A model generated the notes under the pieces. The model ran no database searches. It was not told the DNA's origin and saw nothing but the letters and a program-made list of their open reading frames with translations. A DNA stretch of 13,575 nucleotides, from NCBI GenBank assembly GCA_016789035.1, contig JAEUSC010000433.1:1-13575 (forward strand). Direction: 5' to 3'. Numbering within the stretch: the stretch's first letter is position 1; every line of letters starts with the position of its first letter. The translations under genes and the position numbers were made by a program. This DNA is from Candidatus Omnitrophota bacterium. Its GTDB lineage: Bacteria > Omnitrophota > Gorgyraeia > Zapsychrales > Fredricksoniimonadaceae. Positions 6,491-13,575 of the stretch are shown here, one piece after another.

Positions 6491-7531
6491 TCAATACGGG
6501 ATTCCGTAACTGCTGGCAATCCAGCGGATAATCTCCCCCCCCTTAAAAAGACTAATCAGAGCGCCCAACACCAGAAACGGACCATAAGCGATAGTGCTTT
6601 CCTTTGTCCTTAATTTCTCGATCATTCCATAAATGGCCCCAAAAAACGGCGCAAGAAAAAACGATAACAAGGCCAATTTCCAGCCCATAAATGCCCCAAC
6701 CATGGCCATAAGTTTGACATCTCCCCCCCCCATGGTATCCATTCTCAAAAGCTTGTAGACCTTTTTTTGCAAGCCTGCAAAATCCGCCCCAAATTTGAGA
6801 TCCTCCGCACGCTTCACTTCCCAAAAGGAAGGCAGAACATTTCCTATTTCTCCCTTATCGACCAGGTATCCGCACCGCTCCAATTCCTTCCAAAGACCAT
6901 CAAACCTTTCCTTAGACAATGGCTGCATTACCTGAAAAAACTCTTCCTTGAGAATCTCATCCAGATGACGTCGAGAACGAGGAATAATGACATTCCCCAA
7001 CAACCCCATCACATAAATAGACCCTCCGCCAGCCAAAAGACCAATCAATGACCACAGTCCGCCCTTCCAAAACGCATCCTGTCCATGCAGCTGCGGGATA
7101 AACAAACTAAATACGAATCCTACCACTGCGCCGCCCATCGAGACCTCATCCGGAATAATCCGGTGCTCAAAATCAACAAACGTGGCCACAATAAAGCCGC
7201 AGAGCATGACCAAATACGGAAGCAAAACAATCTGAAATCCAAAATATTGATAAAAGAGTAGAAAGCTGAGTGCCGTAATTAACTCAACAAAGAAATACCG
7301 AAACGAAATGGCTGCTTTGCAATTGCGGCATTTTCCAAACAGAAACAGATAACTTAATAGCGGAATATTATCGTACCAAGCAATGTTTTTCTGACATTTG
7401 AGACAGTGTGAAGATGGAAAAACAACCGATTTCCCATGAGGAAGACGGACAATACACACATTGAGGAAACTTCCAATAATAGCTCCTAAAAAAAAGAAGA
7501 CAATCGTCCAAAGAGCTTGATCTTCGATCAT
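6491..7531 (-). CDS. pilD: Prepilin peptidase / N-methyltransferase (type IV pilin or pseudopilin processing), with soluble insert
   Basis: This inner-membrane aspartyl protease cleaves, and usually N-methylates, type IV prepilins and type II secretion pseudopilins. It has 346 aa. After a first membrane helix (about 8-28) comes the cytoplasmic methyltransferase-type domain with two zinc-type pairs, C43/C46 and C68/C71. More helices follow at about 76-119. The catalytic aspartates are D120 in FVDFEHRIIPDEVS and D271 in MGGGDVKLMAM. They are about 151 residues apart, whereas about 65 is usual; the excess is a charged, soluble stretch at roughly 182-262 beginning IPRSRRHLDEILKEE. Helices resume after 272. 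The ATG overlaps the aroE stop (ATGA), so translation is coupled. No pilin or secretion genes lie in the window, so its substrates are unknown. Two long G homopolymers in the coding strand are listed separately. Confidence 0.95.
   Translation of the reverse strand: MIEDQALWTIVFFFLGAIIGSFLNVCIVRLPHGKSVVFPSSHCLKCQKNIAWYDNIPLLSYLFLFGKCRNCKAAISFRYFFVELITALSFLLFYQYFGFQIVLLPYLVMLCGFIVATFVDFEHRIIPDEVSMGGAVVGFVFSLFIPQLHGQDAFWKGGLWSLIGLLAGGGSIYVMGLLGNVIIPRSRRHLDEILKEEFFQVMQPLSKERFDGLWKELERCGYLVDKGEIGNVLPSFWEVKRAEDLKFGADFAGLQKKVYKLLRMDTMGGGDVKLMAMVGAFMGWKLALLSFFLAPFFGAIYGMIEKLRTKESTIAYGPFLVLGALISLFKGGEIIRWIASSYGIPY
6535..6542 (-). repeat. G8 homopolymer near the pilD 3' end
   Basis: Eight C on the plus strand (G8 in the coding strand), encoding K330-G331-G332-E333. 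A length change here would alter only the last 14 or so residues. Confidence 0.95.
6723..6731 (-). repeat. G9 homopolymer encoding the catalytic GGGD motif of PilD
   Basis: Nine C on the plus strand; the coding strand reads ATG GGG GGG GGA GAT for M267 to D271. Gain or loss of one base would shift the frame at the catalytic aspartate and remove the last membrane helices. Confidence 0.95.
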
Positions 7532-8439
7532 TGGACCTTCGCTCCCTGTTCTAAGGCGCGCCGCATAACGTCCTTGATTTTGTCATCCAACTGAGTATTG
7601 GCCCAATGCTGAAGAGATAAAGTCCCTTGATAAAACAGCATTCCAAGCCCGTTAGCTGTCTGCGCACCCTTTTCTTTTGCGCATTTGATAAGAGCGGTCT
7701 CCTGAGGATTATAAATCACATCATAAACAAACAAACTTTTATGGAGCATTTCAGGATCGACAAGACATTCATCAGTGGGCTTTAAACCGACTGAGGTCGT
7801 ATTGATTAAACAATCGGCAAGCTCGATGTTCAAATCATCGATCGTGGGCACAACTTCAACTAAACTCATGTCCAGGCGGCAGCTCAAATCTTCCAGCAAT
7901 TCCTTCGCCTTGGAATAGGTCCGGTTATAAATCTTGATACTTTCCGGTCTCTCATCAAATAAAGCCAATGCGCTTAGAATGGCCCGCGTCGTTCCCCCGG
8001 CTCCCAGGATAGCAATCCTCTTTCCTTCTGGGCTAAATCCTACCTCTTTGATGTGAGCTAAAAATCCGGGACCATCCGTGTTGTAACCAAACAATTTTCT
8101 CTGCCGATTGATGACAATGGTATTGACCGCCCCGACTTTTTCCGCAAAGGCATTGGCCCCGTCCATCATAGGAAGAATTTTCTCTTTATAAGGAATGGTA
8201 ACGTTCAATCCAAAAATCGGATTATCCGCCTCTTTTAAATCTTCGATAAATAAATTAAGCTCCTCTTCCTCCAGCGGAAAAGGCTTATAGATCGCGTTGA
8301 CTTTTAACGCTTTAAATGCAGCGTTATGCATGAGCGGCGATAATGTATGCGTCAGGGGATTTCCAATAATCCCGTAAATGGCTGGGGGTTGGTCGTTCAT
8401 AGGACTGTGGACAGATAAAAGATATGGGACAAAAGACAC
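7528..8439 (-). CDS. aroE: Shikimate dehydrogenase (NADP+)
   Basis: It reduces 3-dehydroshikimate to shikimate, the substrate of AroK. The predicted protein has 303 aa from a GTG start at 8439. Family blocks are YGIIGNPLTHTLSPLMHNAAF (shikimate-binding serines 32 and 34), NVTIPYKE with catalytic K85, NTDGPGF with D122, the NADP loop ILGAGGTTRAIL (144-155), the NRTYSKA motif (172-178) whose arginine contacts the 2'-phosphate, NTTSVGL (213-219) and NGLGMLFYQG (263-272). The start is uncertain. An AGGA sits about 10 nt before the GTG, and an in-frame TAG just upstream excludes longer forms. An ATG at 8400 (MNDQPPAIYG) gives a more typical N-terminus but has no ribosome site. The gene lies 61 bp after leuA and overlaps pilD by 4 bp, so it is probably in the ilvC-leuA transcript. 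Confidence 0.95.
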   Translation of the reverse strand: MSFVPYLLSVHSPMNDQPPAIYGIIGNPLTHTLSPLMHNAAFKALKVNAIYKPFPLEEEELNLFIEDLKEADNPIFGLNVTIPYKEKILPMMDGANAFAEKVGAVNTIVINRQRKLFGYNTDGPGFLAHIKEVGFSPEGKRIAILGAGGTTRAILSALALFDERPESIKIYNRTYSKAKELLEDLSCRLDMSLVEVVPTIDDLNIELADCLINTTSVGLKPTDECLVDPEMLHKSLFVYDVIYNPQETALIKCAKEKGAQTANGLGMLFYQGTLSLQHWANTQLDDKIKDVMRRALEQGAKVQ

Positions 8440-8500
8440 GGCACACTCATCCTAACGCCTTTTATCCCACCTCTTGCATCATTCATTTCTTAATACTTTC

Positions 8501-10012
8501 TTACACAATCGCTTTGTTAATTGCGTTTAAATACGCCTTGGCTGAGGCTTCGATAATGTCAGTGCTCGCCCCGTGACCGATCACATTCTTACCATCGACA
8601 GATACTTTAACCGTAACCTCGCCTAACGCGTCTTTGCCTTGGGTCACGGATTGGATGCCGTATTCCAACAGCTTTGCTTTGCATTTGGTTACGGCTTCAA
8701 TGGCTTTATAGCAGGCATCCACAGGACCATCACCTGAGGACTCTTTGGAAAAGGATTTGTCTTTCGATTCTAAAACAATCTTCACCTGCGGCGCCACATT
8801 TGTTCCGCTGGTCACCAGTAACTCTTTTAAAATCCAGGTTTGATGAAACGCCTTGGATTCGTCGCTGACAATCGCAACCAAATCCTCATCAAAAACCTGC
8901 TTCTTTTTATCCGCTAAATTCTTGAACCTTTCGAAGGCGATATCAATTTGCGCATCGAAAACATCAATCCCCAACGCCTTTAAACGATCTTTAAACGCAT
9001 GACGTCCAGAGTGCTTGCCCAAGACCAATCCCCCGTGGGCAGGAACACCCACATCTTCAGGGCTCATAATTTCGTAGGTCGTACGCTCCTTTAAAATCCC
9101 ATCCTGATGAATACCAGATTCGTGCCGAAAAGCATTGGCTCCCACAATCGCTTTATTAGGAGGAACAACAAATCCGGTGGCCTTACTGACCATTTTGGAA
9201 GTGCGATAAATCTCCTTGGTGACTATCCCGGTCGAGCATCCGAAGAAATCCGAACGGGTCTTTAACGCCATGACAATTTCTTCCATCGATGCATTGCCCG
9301 CCCGCTCCCCGATCCCATTTATTGTACATTCCACCTGCCGGGCCCCGTTGCGGACAGCGGCCAACGAATTGGCAACGGCTAAACCCAAGTCATCGTGGCA
9401 ATGGGTTGAAATAATCGCCTTGGAAATGTTGGGAACATTATTTTTAATGTCCACAATTAACTGTCCATATTCAAGCGGCGTGGCATAACCAACCGTATCA
9501 GGAATGTTGACGGTCGTGGCGCCGGCCTTGATGACCGCTTCCAAAACTTTGTACAAGAAACTCTTTTCAGACCGTGAGGCATCTTCAGGTGAGAATTCTA
9601 TGTTATCGATCTTGCCTCGGGCGTATTTAACTGCATCGACCGCGATCTGCAAGATTTCCTCTGGCTTTTTCTTAAACTTGTGCTCCAAATGGATCTTGGA
9701 TGTTGCCAGAAAAACATGGATCCGCGGGCGCTTGGCCCCTTTAACAGCATCGGCCGCAGCATCAATGTCTTTCTTCAACGAGCGTGCCAAACCACAGATC
9801 ATGGAACTCTTGATGTGCTTGGCTACATTTTTAACAGAATCAAAGTCCCCTTTCGAGACAACTGGAAAGCCGGCCTCAATGATATCCACGCCTAATCTTT
9901 CCAACGCCAAAGCAATCTCCAACTTCTCTTTGGAATTCATGCTGGCGCCGGGGGCTTGCTCCCCATCGCGTAAGGTCGTATCGAAAATTAATACTTTATC
10001 GTCTTTAGCCAT
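8501..10012 (-). CDS. leuA: 2-isopropylmalate synthase
   Basis: It condenses acetyl-CoA with 2-oxoisovalerate to 2-isopropylmalate, the committed step of leucine synthesis. It has 503 aa, the usual length of the LeuA type with a regulatory domain. The TIM barrel starts with [17 protein letters not shown] (9-25; D11, R15 and D16 in the active site). The metal pair H204/H206 lies in [11 protein letters not shown], and [13 protein letters not shown] at 233-245 adds N240. [10 protein letters not shown] then marks the linker region. The C-terminal leucine-binding dimer domain (about the last 120 residues, with [15 protein letters not shown] and [21 protein letters not shown]) implies leucine feedback inhibition. 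Related homocitrate or citramalate synthases share the barrel, but overall fit and the adjacent ilvC favour LeuA. A GTGGAGAAAG ribosome site precedes the ATG. A 94-nt structured spacer separates it from ilvC. Confidence 0.96.
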   Translation of the reverse strand: MAKDDKVLIFDTTLRDGEQAPGASMNSKEKLEIALALERLGVDIIEAGFPVVSKGDFDSVKNVAKHIKSSMICGLARSLKKDIDAAADAVKGAKRPRIHVFLATSKIHLEHKFKKKPEEILQIAVDAVKYARGKIDNIEFSPEDASRSEKSFLYKVLEAVIKAGATTVNIPDTVGYATPLEYGQLIVDIKNNVPNISKAIISTHCHDDLGLAVANSLAAVRNGARQVECTINGIGERAGNASMEEIVMALKTRSDFFGCSTGIVTKEIYRTSKMVSKATGFVVPPNKAIVGANAFRHESGIHQDGILKERTTYEIMSPEDVGVPAHGGLVLGKHSGRHAFKDRLKALGIDVFDAQIDIAFERFKNLADKKKQVFDEDLVAIVSDESKAFHQTWILKELLVTSGTNVAPQVKIVLESKDKSFSKESSGDGPVDACYKAIEAVTKCKAKLLEYGIQSVTQGKDALGEVTVKVSVDGKNVIGHGASTDIIEASAKAYLNAINKAIV

Positions 10013-10025
10013 AATCTTTCTCCAC

Positions 10026-10080
10026 GTGACCGATGATTAGATAGTCTTTGCGACCGGCAACCTTTTGGCTGCCTGGTCAC
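10026..10080 (-). promoter_or_regulatory. Foldable ilvC-leuA spacer with two alternative pairings
   Basis: On the minus strand GACC-A-GGCAGCC (10078-10067) can pair across an AAAA loop with GGTTGCC-GGTC (10062-10052), giving about 11 bp with one bulged A and one G-U. The GTGACC that opens this stem (10080-10075) is also a perfect complement of GGTCAC (10031-10026), which touches the leuA ribosome site. No T-run follows either stem, so it is not an intrinsic terminator. It could modulate leuA translation or mark RNA processing; function is unproven. Confidence 0.45.
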
Positions 10081-10106
10081 AGGTGCAGTCAAATGGAGCG
10101 TAGTCG

Positions 10107-11099
10107 TTATTTTTTCATCCAGGGCATCATTTCGCGCAGATCACGTCCGACTTTTTCAATAATGTCGTTATCCGCTTCTTTGCGCCATTTGTTAAAATTA
10201 GGACGCCCTAGCTTGTTTTCTTCCATCCATTCCTTAGCGAACTTTCCTTTTTGAATTTCCCCCAGGATCTTTTGCATTTCCTTGCGTGTCTTATCGGTAA
10301 TAATCCGTTTACCTCTGGATAGATCGCCGTACTCAGCGGTATCTGACACGCGTTTGCGCATGCCTTGAATACCTGTCTCATAAATGAGATCCACAATAAG
10401 TTTTAGTTCATGTAGGCATTCAAAATACGCAATCTCTGGTTGATAACCGGCATCTACTAGCGTATGAAAGCCAGCCTTTACGAGTTCGCTGGTTCCTCCG
10501 CATAGAACAACCTGCTCGCCGAAAAGATCGGTTTCTGTTTCTTCTTTAAATGTTGTCTGGATAACACCGGCACGCGTTCCGCCAATGCCTTTGGCATAGG
10601 CGAGCGCAATCTTAAGCGCTTTTCCCGTTGCATTCTGATGGATGGCCACCAAACACGGAACGCCTTTACCTTCTTCATACTGCCGACGGACAAGAGCCCC
10701 CGGTCCTTTCGGCGCAATCATAAAGACGTCCACATCTTTAGGCGGTTTGATTTGACCGAAATGAATATTAAAACCATGCGAGAACATAATCGCCTTCCCG
10801 CTGGTCAGATGTTTCTTGATCGATTCAATATATAGATCGGCCTGGATATGATCTTGCACCAACAACTGTATAACATCCGCTTGCTTGGCAGCAACATCGG
10901 CATCCACAGGTTTAAAGCCGTCTTTGACAGCTTGATCATAATTCGGTCCGCCCTTGCGCTGGGCCACAACAACCTTTAATCCGCTGTCCCGTAAACTTAA
11001 CGCCTGACCGCGGCCTTGAATGCCGTACCCTACAACGGCGATTGTTTTGTCTTTGATGTCAGCTAAATTCGCATCTTTATCGTAGTAGATCTTTGCCAT
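10107..11099 (-). CDS. ilvC: Ketol-acid reductoisomerase, class I
   Basis: It converts acetolactate and acetohydroxybutyrate to dihydroxy acids in valine and isoleucine synthesis, using Mg2+ and a nicotinamide cofactor; the valine branch also feeds LeuA. It has 330 aa, so it is the short class I form. The nucleotide fold begins [19 protein letters not shown] (22-40; G24, G26, G29). The catalytic histidine is H108 in FSHGFNIHF and IAPKGPG follows at 128-134. Metal ligands are D191 and E195 (TDLFGEQ) and E227 and E231 (YFECLHELK), and S252 lies in [10 protein letters not shown]. The cofactor-specificity loop reads [12 protein letters not shown] (46-57) and lacks the serines common in NADPH enzymes. 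The ribosome site is AAGGAAGGG and the ATG context is GGTTCAAATGGC. It heads the ilvC-leuA-aroE-pilD series; the acetolactate synthase genes ilvB/ilvN are not in this window. Confidence 0.97.
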   Translation of the reverse strand: MAKIYYDKDANLADIKDKTIAVVGYGIQGRGQALSLRDSGLKVVVAQRKGGPNYDQAVKDGFKPVDADVAAKQADVIQLLVQDHIQADLYIESIKKHLTSGKAIMFSHGFNIHFGQIKPPKDVDVFMIAPKGPGALVRRQYEEGKGVPCLVAIHQNATGKALKIALAYAKGIGGTRAGVIQTTFKEETETDLFGEQVVLCGGTSELVKAGFHTLVDAGYQPEIAYFECLHELKLIVDLIYETGIQGMRKRVSDTAEYGDLSRGKRIITDKTRKEMQKILGEIQKGKFAKEWMEENKLGRPNFNKWRKEADNDIIEKVGRDLREMMPWMKK

Positions 11100-11171
11100 T
11101 TGAACCCTTCCTTTTCTAAACGCTTTAACCCTTAACGAACACTCAAATTAAAGACGAAATTTTAACATAAT

Positions 11172-11200
11172 ATTATACTTTATTAAAAAAATTTCCTGAA
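11172..11200 (-). promoter_or_regulatory. Candidate promoter of ilvC-leuA-aroE-pilD
   Basis: TTCAGG (11200-11195, 3 of 6), a 17-nt spacer rich in T and A, then a perfect TATAAT (11177-11172). It lies in the 123-bp gap between the pfkA stop and ilvC and predicts a leader of about 67 nt. The -35 match is weak; a second -10-like TAAAAT lies a little downstream. No leader peptide or T-box was recognised. Confidence 0.42.
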
Positions 11201-11222
11201 GATTCACACACCTCAAATCGCC

Positions 11223-12197
11223 TTAAGTTAATATTTTCAAAAGCTGATAGTGATCATCAAGGTGAGTAAACTGTCTTTTCTTGGCATCGGCCAAATCAAT
11301 GACGTTGATTTCATCCTGAACCACACCGACGGCTTTGCCGTAAATGCCGTTTAAAAGAAGATCAACAGCTGCAGCTCCCAATCGGGTGGCGAGGATTCTG
11401 TCCTGCCCACTAGGCGTTCCACCCCTCTGCACATGCCCTAAAACTACGCACCGCGTTTCCAAACCTGTCGCCTTGGTGATCGTTTCAGCAACTGTCTGCG
11501 CTTTAGCGGCACCTTCTGCCACAATCACAATCCAGGTGATTTTACCCTTCTTATTTCCCGACATGATTTCTGAATACATCCCTTCATAATCAAAGATCTG
11601 CTCAGGAATGATCACATCTTCAGCCCCCGCGGCAACAGCAACCTCCATGGCAATGTATCCGGATTTATTGCCCATGACCTCGATCACGAAAATTCTCTCC
11701 ATGCTCTGGGCCGTATCACGAATTTTATCAATCGATTCCAAGGCCGTGTTGATCGCCGTAGAACAGCCGATCGTCTGATCCGTTCCGTGCAAATCATTGT
11801 CGATAGTCCCCGGCAATCCGACGGTAGGGAAACCAAATTTATGATACAAACGGCTGGCTCCTAAATACGAACCGTCACCGCCGATGACAACCAAACCATC
11901 GATTTGATGCTTGCGCAAAACCTCAACAGCCCGCTGCTTTCCTTCATCTGTTGCAAAATCTTTAGATCGTGCCGTTTTTAAAATCGTACCGCCTTTATTT
12001 ACAATGTTCGAAACTGAACGATGGTTCATTTCAATAATGTCATTATCAATCAACCCTTGATAGCCACGCATCACTCCACACACTTCGACCCCATAATGAA
12101 GACCGCAACGCACCACACTGCGGATGGCCGCATTCATTCCCGGACCATCGCCACCAGATGTCAAGACAGCGATTTTTTTCATAGGACCACTGACCAT
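11223..12197 (-). CDS. pfkA: 6-phosphofructokinase, ATP-dependent type
   Basis: It phosphorylates fructose-6-phosphate to the 1,6-bisphosphate that FbaB cleaves. It has 324 aa, matching bacterial PfkA (about 320). Motifs: LTSGGDGPGMNAAIR (12-26), R77 in ILKTARSKDF, GGDGSYLGA (106-114) and PGTIDNDLHGTD (129-140) with catalytic D133. The Gly in GGDGS and the PGTIDND (not PKTIDND) signature point to ATP rather than pyrophosphate as donor. R168 and R258 (GHVQRGG) match the fructose-6-phosphate-binding arginines. Oddities: the position of E. coli R171 is N177 (VMGNKSGYIA), and effector-site R54 appears as H59. The ATG at 12197 has a good GGAGG 6 nt ahead and shares one base with the preceding stop (TAATG), so it is preferred over the internal ATG at 12182. 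That coupling ties pfkA to the DUF4139 gene. Confidence 0.96.
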   Translation of the reverse strand: MVSGPMKKIAVLTSGGDGPGMNAAIRSVVRCGLHYGVEVCGVMRGYQGLIDNDIIEMNHRSVSNIVNKGGTILKTARSKDFATDEGKQRAVEVLRKHQIDGLVVIGGDGSYLGASRLYHKFGFPTVGLPGTIDNDLHGTDQTIGCSTAINTALESIDKIRDTAQSMERIFVIEVMGNKSGYIAMEVAVAAGAEDVIIPEQIFDYEGMYSEIMSGNKKGKITWIVIVAEGAAKAQTVAETITKATGLETRCVVLGHVQRGGTPSGQDRILATRLGAAAVDLLLNGIYGKAVGVVQDEINVIDLADAKKRQFTHLDDHYQLLKILT

Positions 12198-13575
12198 TAG
12201 AGACCTCCCACATTGATGTCGCGTGGATGTTCGACGGTAAATGAATAGACAATTTCTTTCTTTTCCTTAGGACTCAGTTTAAATTCCCATAACCAAACCC
12301 CTTTGCGGTCTTTCCAATCCTTACTTGTCGGCGGAACGGAAATGTCATATACCTTGGTTCGAATCTTATCGTTTTCTGATACGGGAATGGAATCGAACAA
12401 TTTAAACGCAATCGGTTTTGAAGCAAAGTTCTCCACAGACAACTTGTATTTGAAAATTGTCTTACGATTTGGCGATTGAATGCCGCCAATGAGTGTATCA
12501 TCAACCTTATGCTCAATCTGTTCCCGTTTGACTTTAACGTTCTCATCAACACCCAAATACAAGTCAAAATCCTGTCCCGGGCTGATGGCATCGATGCTGG
12601 ATTTCCCGACAAACTCATTACCTAAGAATAAATTTACAGGACCGGCTAATAATTGAATGTCATTGGCATTGACCACTCGGCTGCCTAAATAAGCAAAGGC
12701 CGATGATCGTGGGTAAGCGGAATATTCAAAATCAGCCTTTAAAGTCTGCGACTGAACAGGGAATTTGTTTTCAGTGCCATCCGATAAAAGCGTAACCGCA
12801 CGGGAAATCTGGTACGTCACTGAAACCCCTGTCGAATTGGCTTGGGCATAACTCACATCCGCTTCTTGAACTGGCATTGCAGCCCCAAGAGTGGCCGGCG
12901 CCGCGTTAAAGGCCTCATATTGAACTGCCGCATCTTCAGAAATCGCCGTGACCATTTTTGACTTCATAAGCGCCATCCCTCCACGGCTCTGGGGATAGGG
13001 AACATTTTCCGACAGTATCCACGGGGCCACGTATGGCATGCGTCCGCCGATTGCAGGCTGCGCTGTCGACAAGGTTAATTGAATATCTTTCCAATCCTCA
13101 CCTGTCGTTTGCTTAATCATCGCCGAGGAAATCAGCTCGACTTCATTTTTCTCGATATAGCTATGGGCGTCATAAACGGCATACCAGGAGGCCCCATTGA
13201 GCATATAAGACACATCCACCTTGAATGATCCAGCCTGTGAGCACTCCAGCTCAACAACGATAGACCGCTTTAACTTAACATCTCCATTGTTATATTGGCC
13301 CAACTCGTTTTGCAATTTTTGAAGTTCTACAGTCAAAGCACGTTTCCGTTTGCGGATCTCATCGGATGCAATTTCCAACCCTTCCCGGGTTGCACCGATA
13401 AACTTGACCATGTCTCCCAATTCAACGGTGGTCGGCATTTTGGTCACCAAATCTTTAGGAATCTGTTGACCTGAGAAAAGTTTTAACGACTGAAGAAAAT
13501 CTTTTTGTTCGGAAATGACTTGATCATTGGATTGTTCAACAGCCAATTTGTCATTGATCTTTTCGATTTGCTGCT
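12197..13575 (-). CDS. MuiA-like DUF4139 domain protein, 5' end outside the window
   Basis: 458 complete codons are visible and the frame remains open at base 13575, so the true start lies beyond the edge. The first visible part (about 1-95, numbering from 13573) is highly charged and probably helical or coiled (QQIEKINDKLAVEQ, DEIRKRKRALTVELQKLQNE), as in the linker of this family. The DUF4139 hallmarks follow: SYMLNGASWYAVYDAHS near 122-138, then QTTGEDWKDIQLTLSTAQP at 155-173. A beta-rich C-terminal region ends with YSFTVEHPRDINVGGL, also typical. Related proteins are named mucoidy inhibitor A or conserved hypothetical (TIGR02231); biochemical function is not established, and a secreted or envelope location is common but the signal region is not visible here. 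TAATG coupling to pfkA is odd for an envelope protein. Confidence 0.82.
   Translation of the reverse strand, partial: QQIEKINDKLAVEQSNDQVISEQKDFLQSLKLFSGQQIPKDLVTKMPTTVELGDMVKFIGATREGLEIASDEIRKRKRALTVELQKLQNELGQYNNGDVKLKRSIVVELECSQAGSFKVDVSYMLNGASWYAVYDAHSYIEKNEVELISSAMIKQTTGEDWKDIQLTLSTAQPAIGGRMPYVAPWILSENVPYPQSRGGMALMKSKMVTAISEDAAVQYEAFNAAPATLGAAMPVQEADVSYAQANSTGVSVTYQISRAVTLLSDGTENKFPVQSQTLKADFEYSAYPRSSAFAYLGSRVVNANDIQLLAGPVNLFLGNEFVGKSSIDAISPGQDFDLYLGVDENVKVKREQIEHKVDDTLIGGIQSPNRKTIFKYKLSVENFASKPIAFKLFDSIPVSENDKIRTKVYDISVPPTSKDWKDRKGVWLWEFKLSPKEKKEIVYSFTVEHPRDINVGGL

Noticed and set aside
6552..6824. A 90-codon minus-strand frame inside pilD that runs through the G9 tract
   Set aside because: It is the out-of-frame reading of pilD. 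The correct frame keeps the GGGD motif and membrane helices on both sides, so no frameshift is needed.
8440..8500. Tiny reading frame (six codons) in the leuA-aroE gap as a leader peptide
   Set aside because: It has no enrichment of regulatory codons and no hairpin or terminator after it.
9504..10040. A 178-codon open frame on the plus strand, antisense to leuA
   Set aside because: It lies wholly over well-conserved LeuA coding sequence, its product resembles no family I know, and it has no promoter or ribosome site; it is a shadow frame.
11185..11215. Short hairpin (TGAGG/CTTCA) followed by T7 after pfkA, as a terminator
   Set aside because: The stem is only 5 bp with a G-U pair, several bases separate it from the T-run, and it overlaps the candidate ilvC promoter.
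1..13575. CRISPR arrays, tRNA or rRNA genes, insertion sequences, a defence or secretion island
   Set aside because: No spaced direct repeats, cloverleaf-like sequence, transposase motifs or anomalous gene runs were found; nearly all bases are assigned to recognisable housekeeping genes.

Overview
This window is a compact stretch of bacterial chromosome. All twelve genes I can support lie on the minus strand, mostly touching or overlapping, with no intergenic gap above about 170 bp. Base composition looks moderate and even by eye. I see no insertion sequence, phage gene, CRISPR array, tRNA or rRNA. The Kdo transferase gene (waaA) implies an outer membrane with LPS-type glycolipid, and the prepilin peptidase implies type IV pili or a type II secretion-like system. 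The mix (FbaB-type aldolase, prepilin peptidase with a soluble insert, deep-branching ketol-acid reductoisomerase) would fit an under-sampled Gram-negative lineage such as Omnitrophota. That placement is an impression from protein character, not something the window proves.

In transcription order (high to low coordinates) there are four blocks. (1) 13575-11223: the 3' part of a MuiA/DUF4139-type gene, translationally coupled (TAATG) to ATP-type phosphofructokinase pfkA. (2) 11200-6491: after an AT-rich promoter region come ilvC, a structured 94-nt spacer, leuA, aroE and the prepilin peptidase pilD, whose start overlaps the aroE stop. (3) 6479-5219: the class I fructose-bisphosphate aldolase fbaB, with its own promoter and a strong intrinsic terminator. 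(4) 5166-1: aroK from a near-consensus promoter that abuts its ATG, overlapping dprA, then topA (behind a perfect 22-bp palindrome containing a LexA/Cheo-like core), xerC and the first 202 codons of waaA.

Functionally, pfkA and fbaB catalyse consecutive steps of glycolysis. ilvC and leuA serve branched-chain amino-acid synthesis, and aroE and aroK are consecutive shikimate-pathway steps. dprA, topA and xerC form a DNA-topology and recombination block of a kind seen together in many bacteria. The content is essentially housekeeping and I found no convincing new multi-gene system. The points worth a second look are regulatory or sequence-level: the palindrome before topA, the apparently leaderless aroK start, G8/G9 tracts in pilD (one encoding its catalytic GGGD motif), an ~85-residue insert in that peptidase, a foldable ilvC-leuA spacer, and atypical active-site or cofactor residues in IlvC and PfkA.
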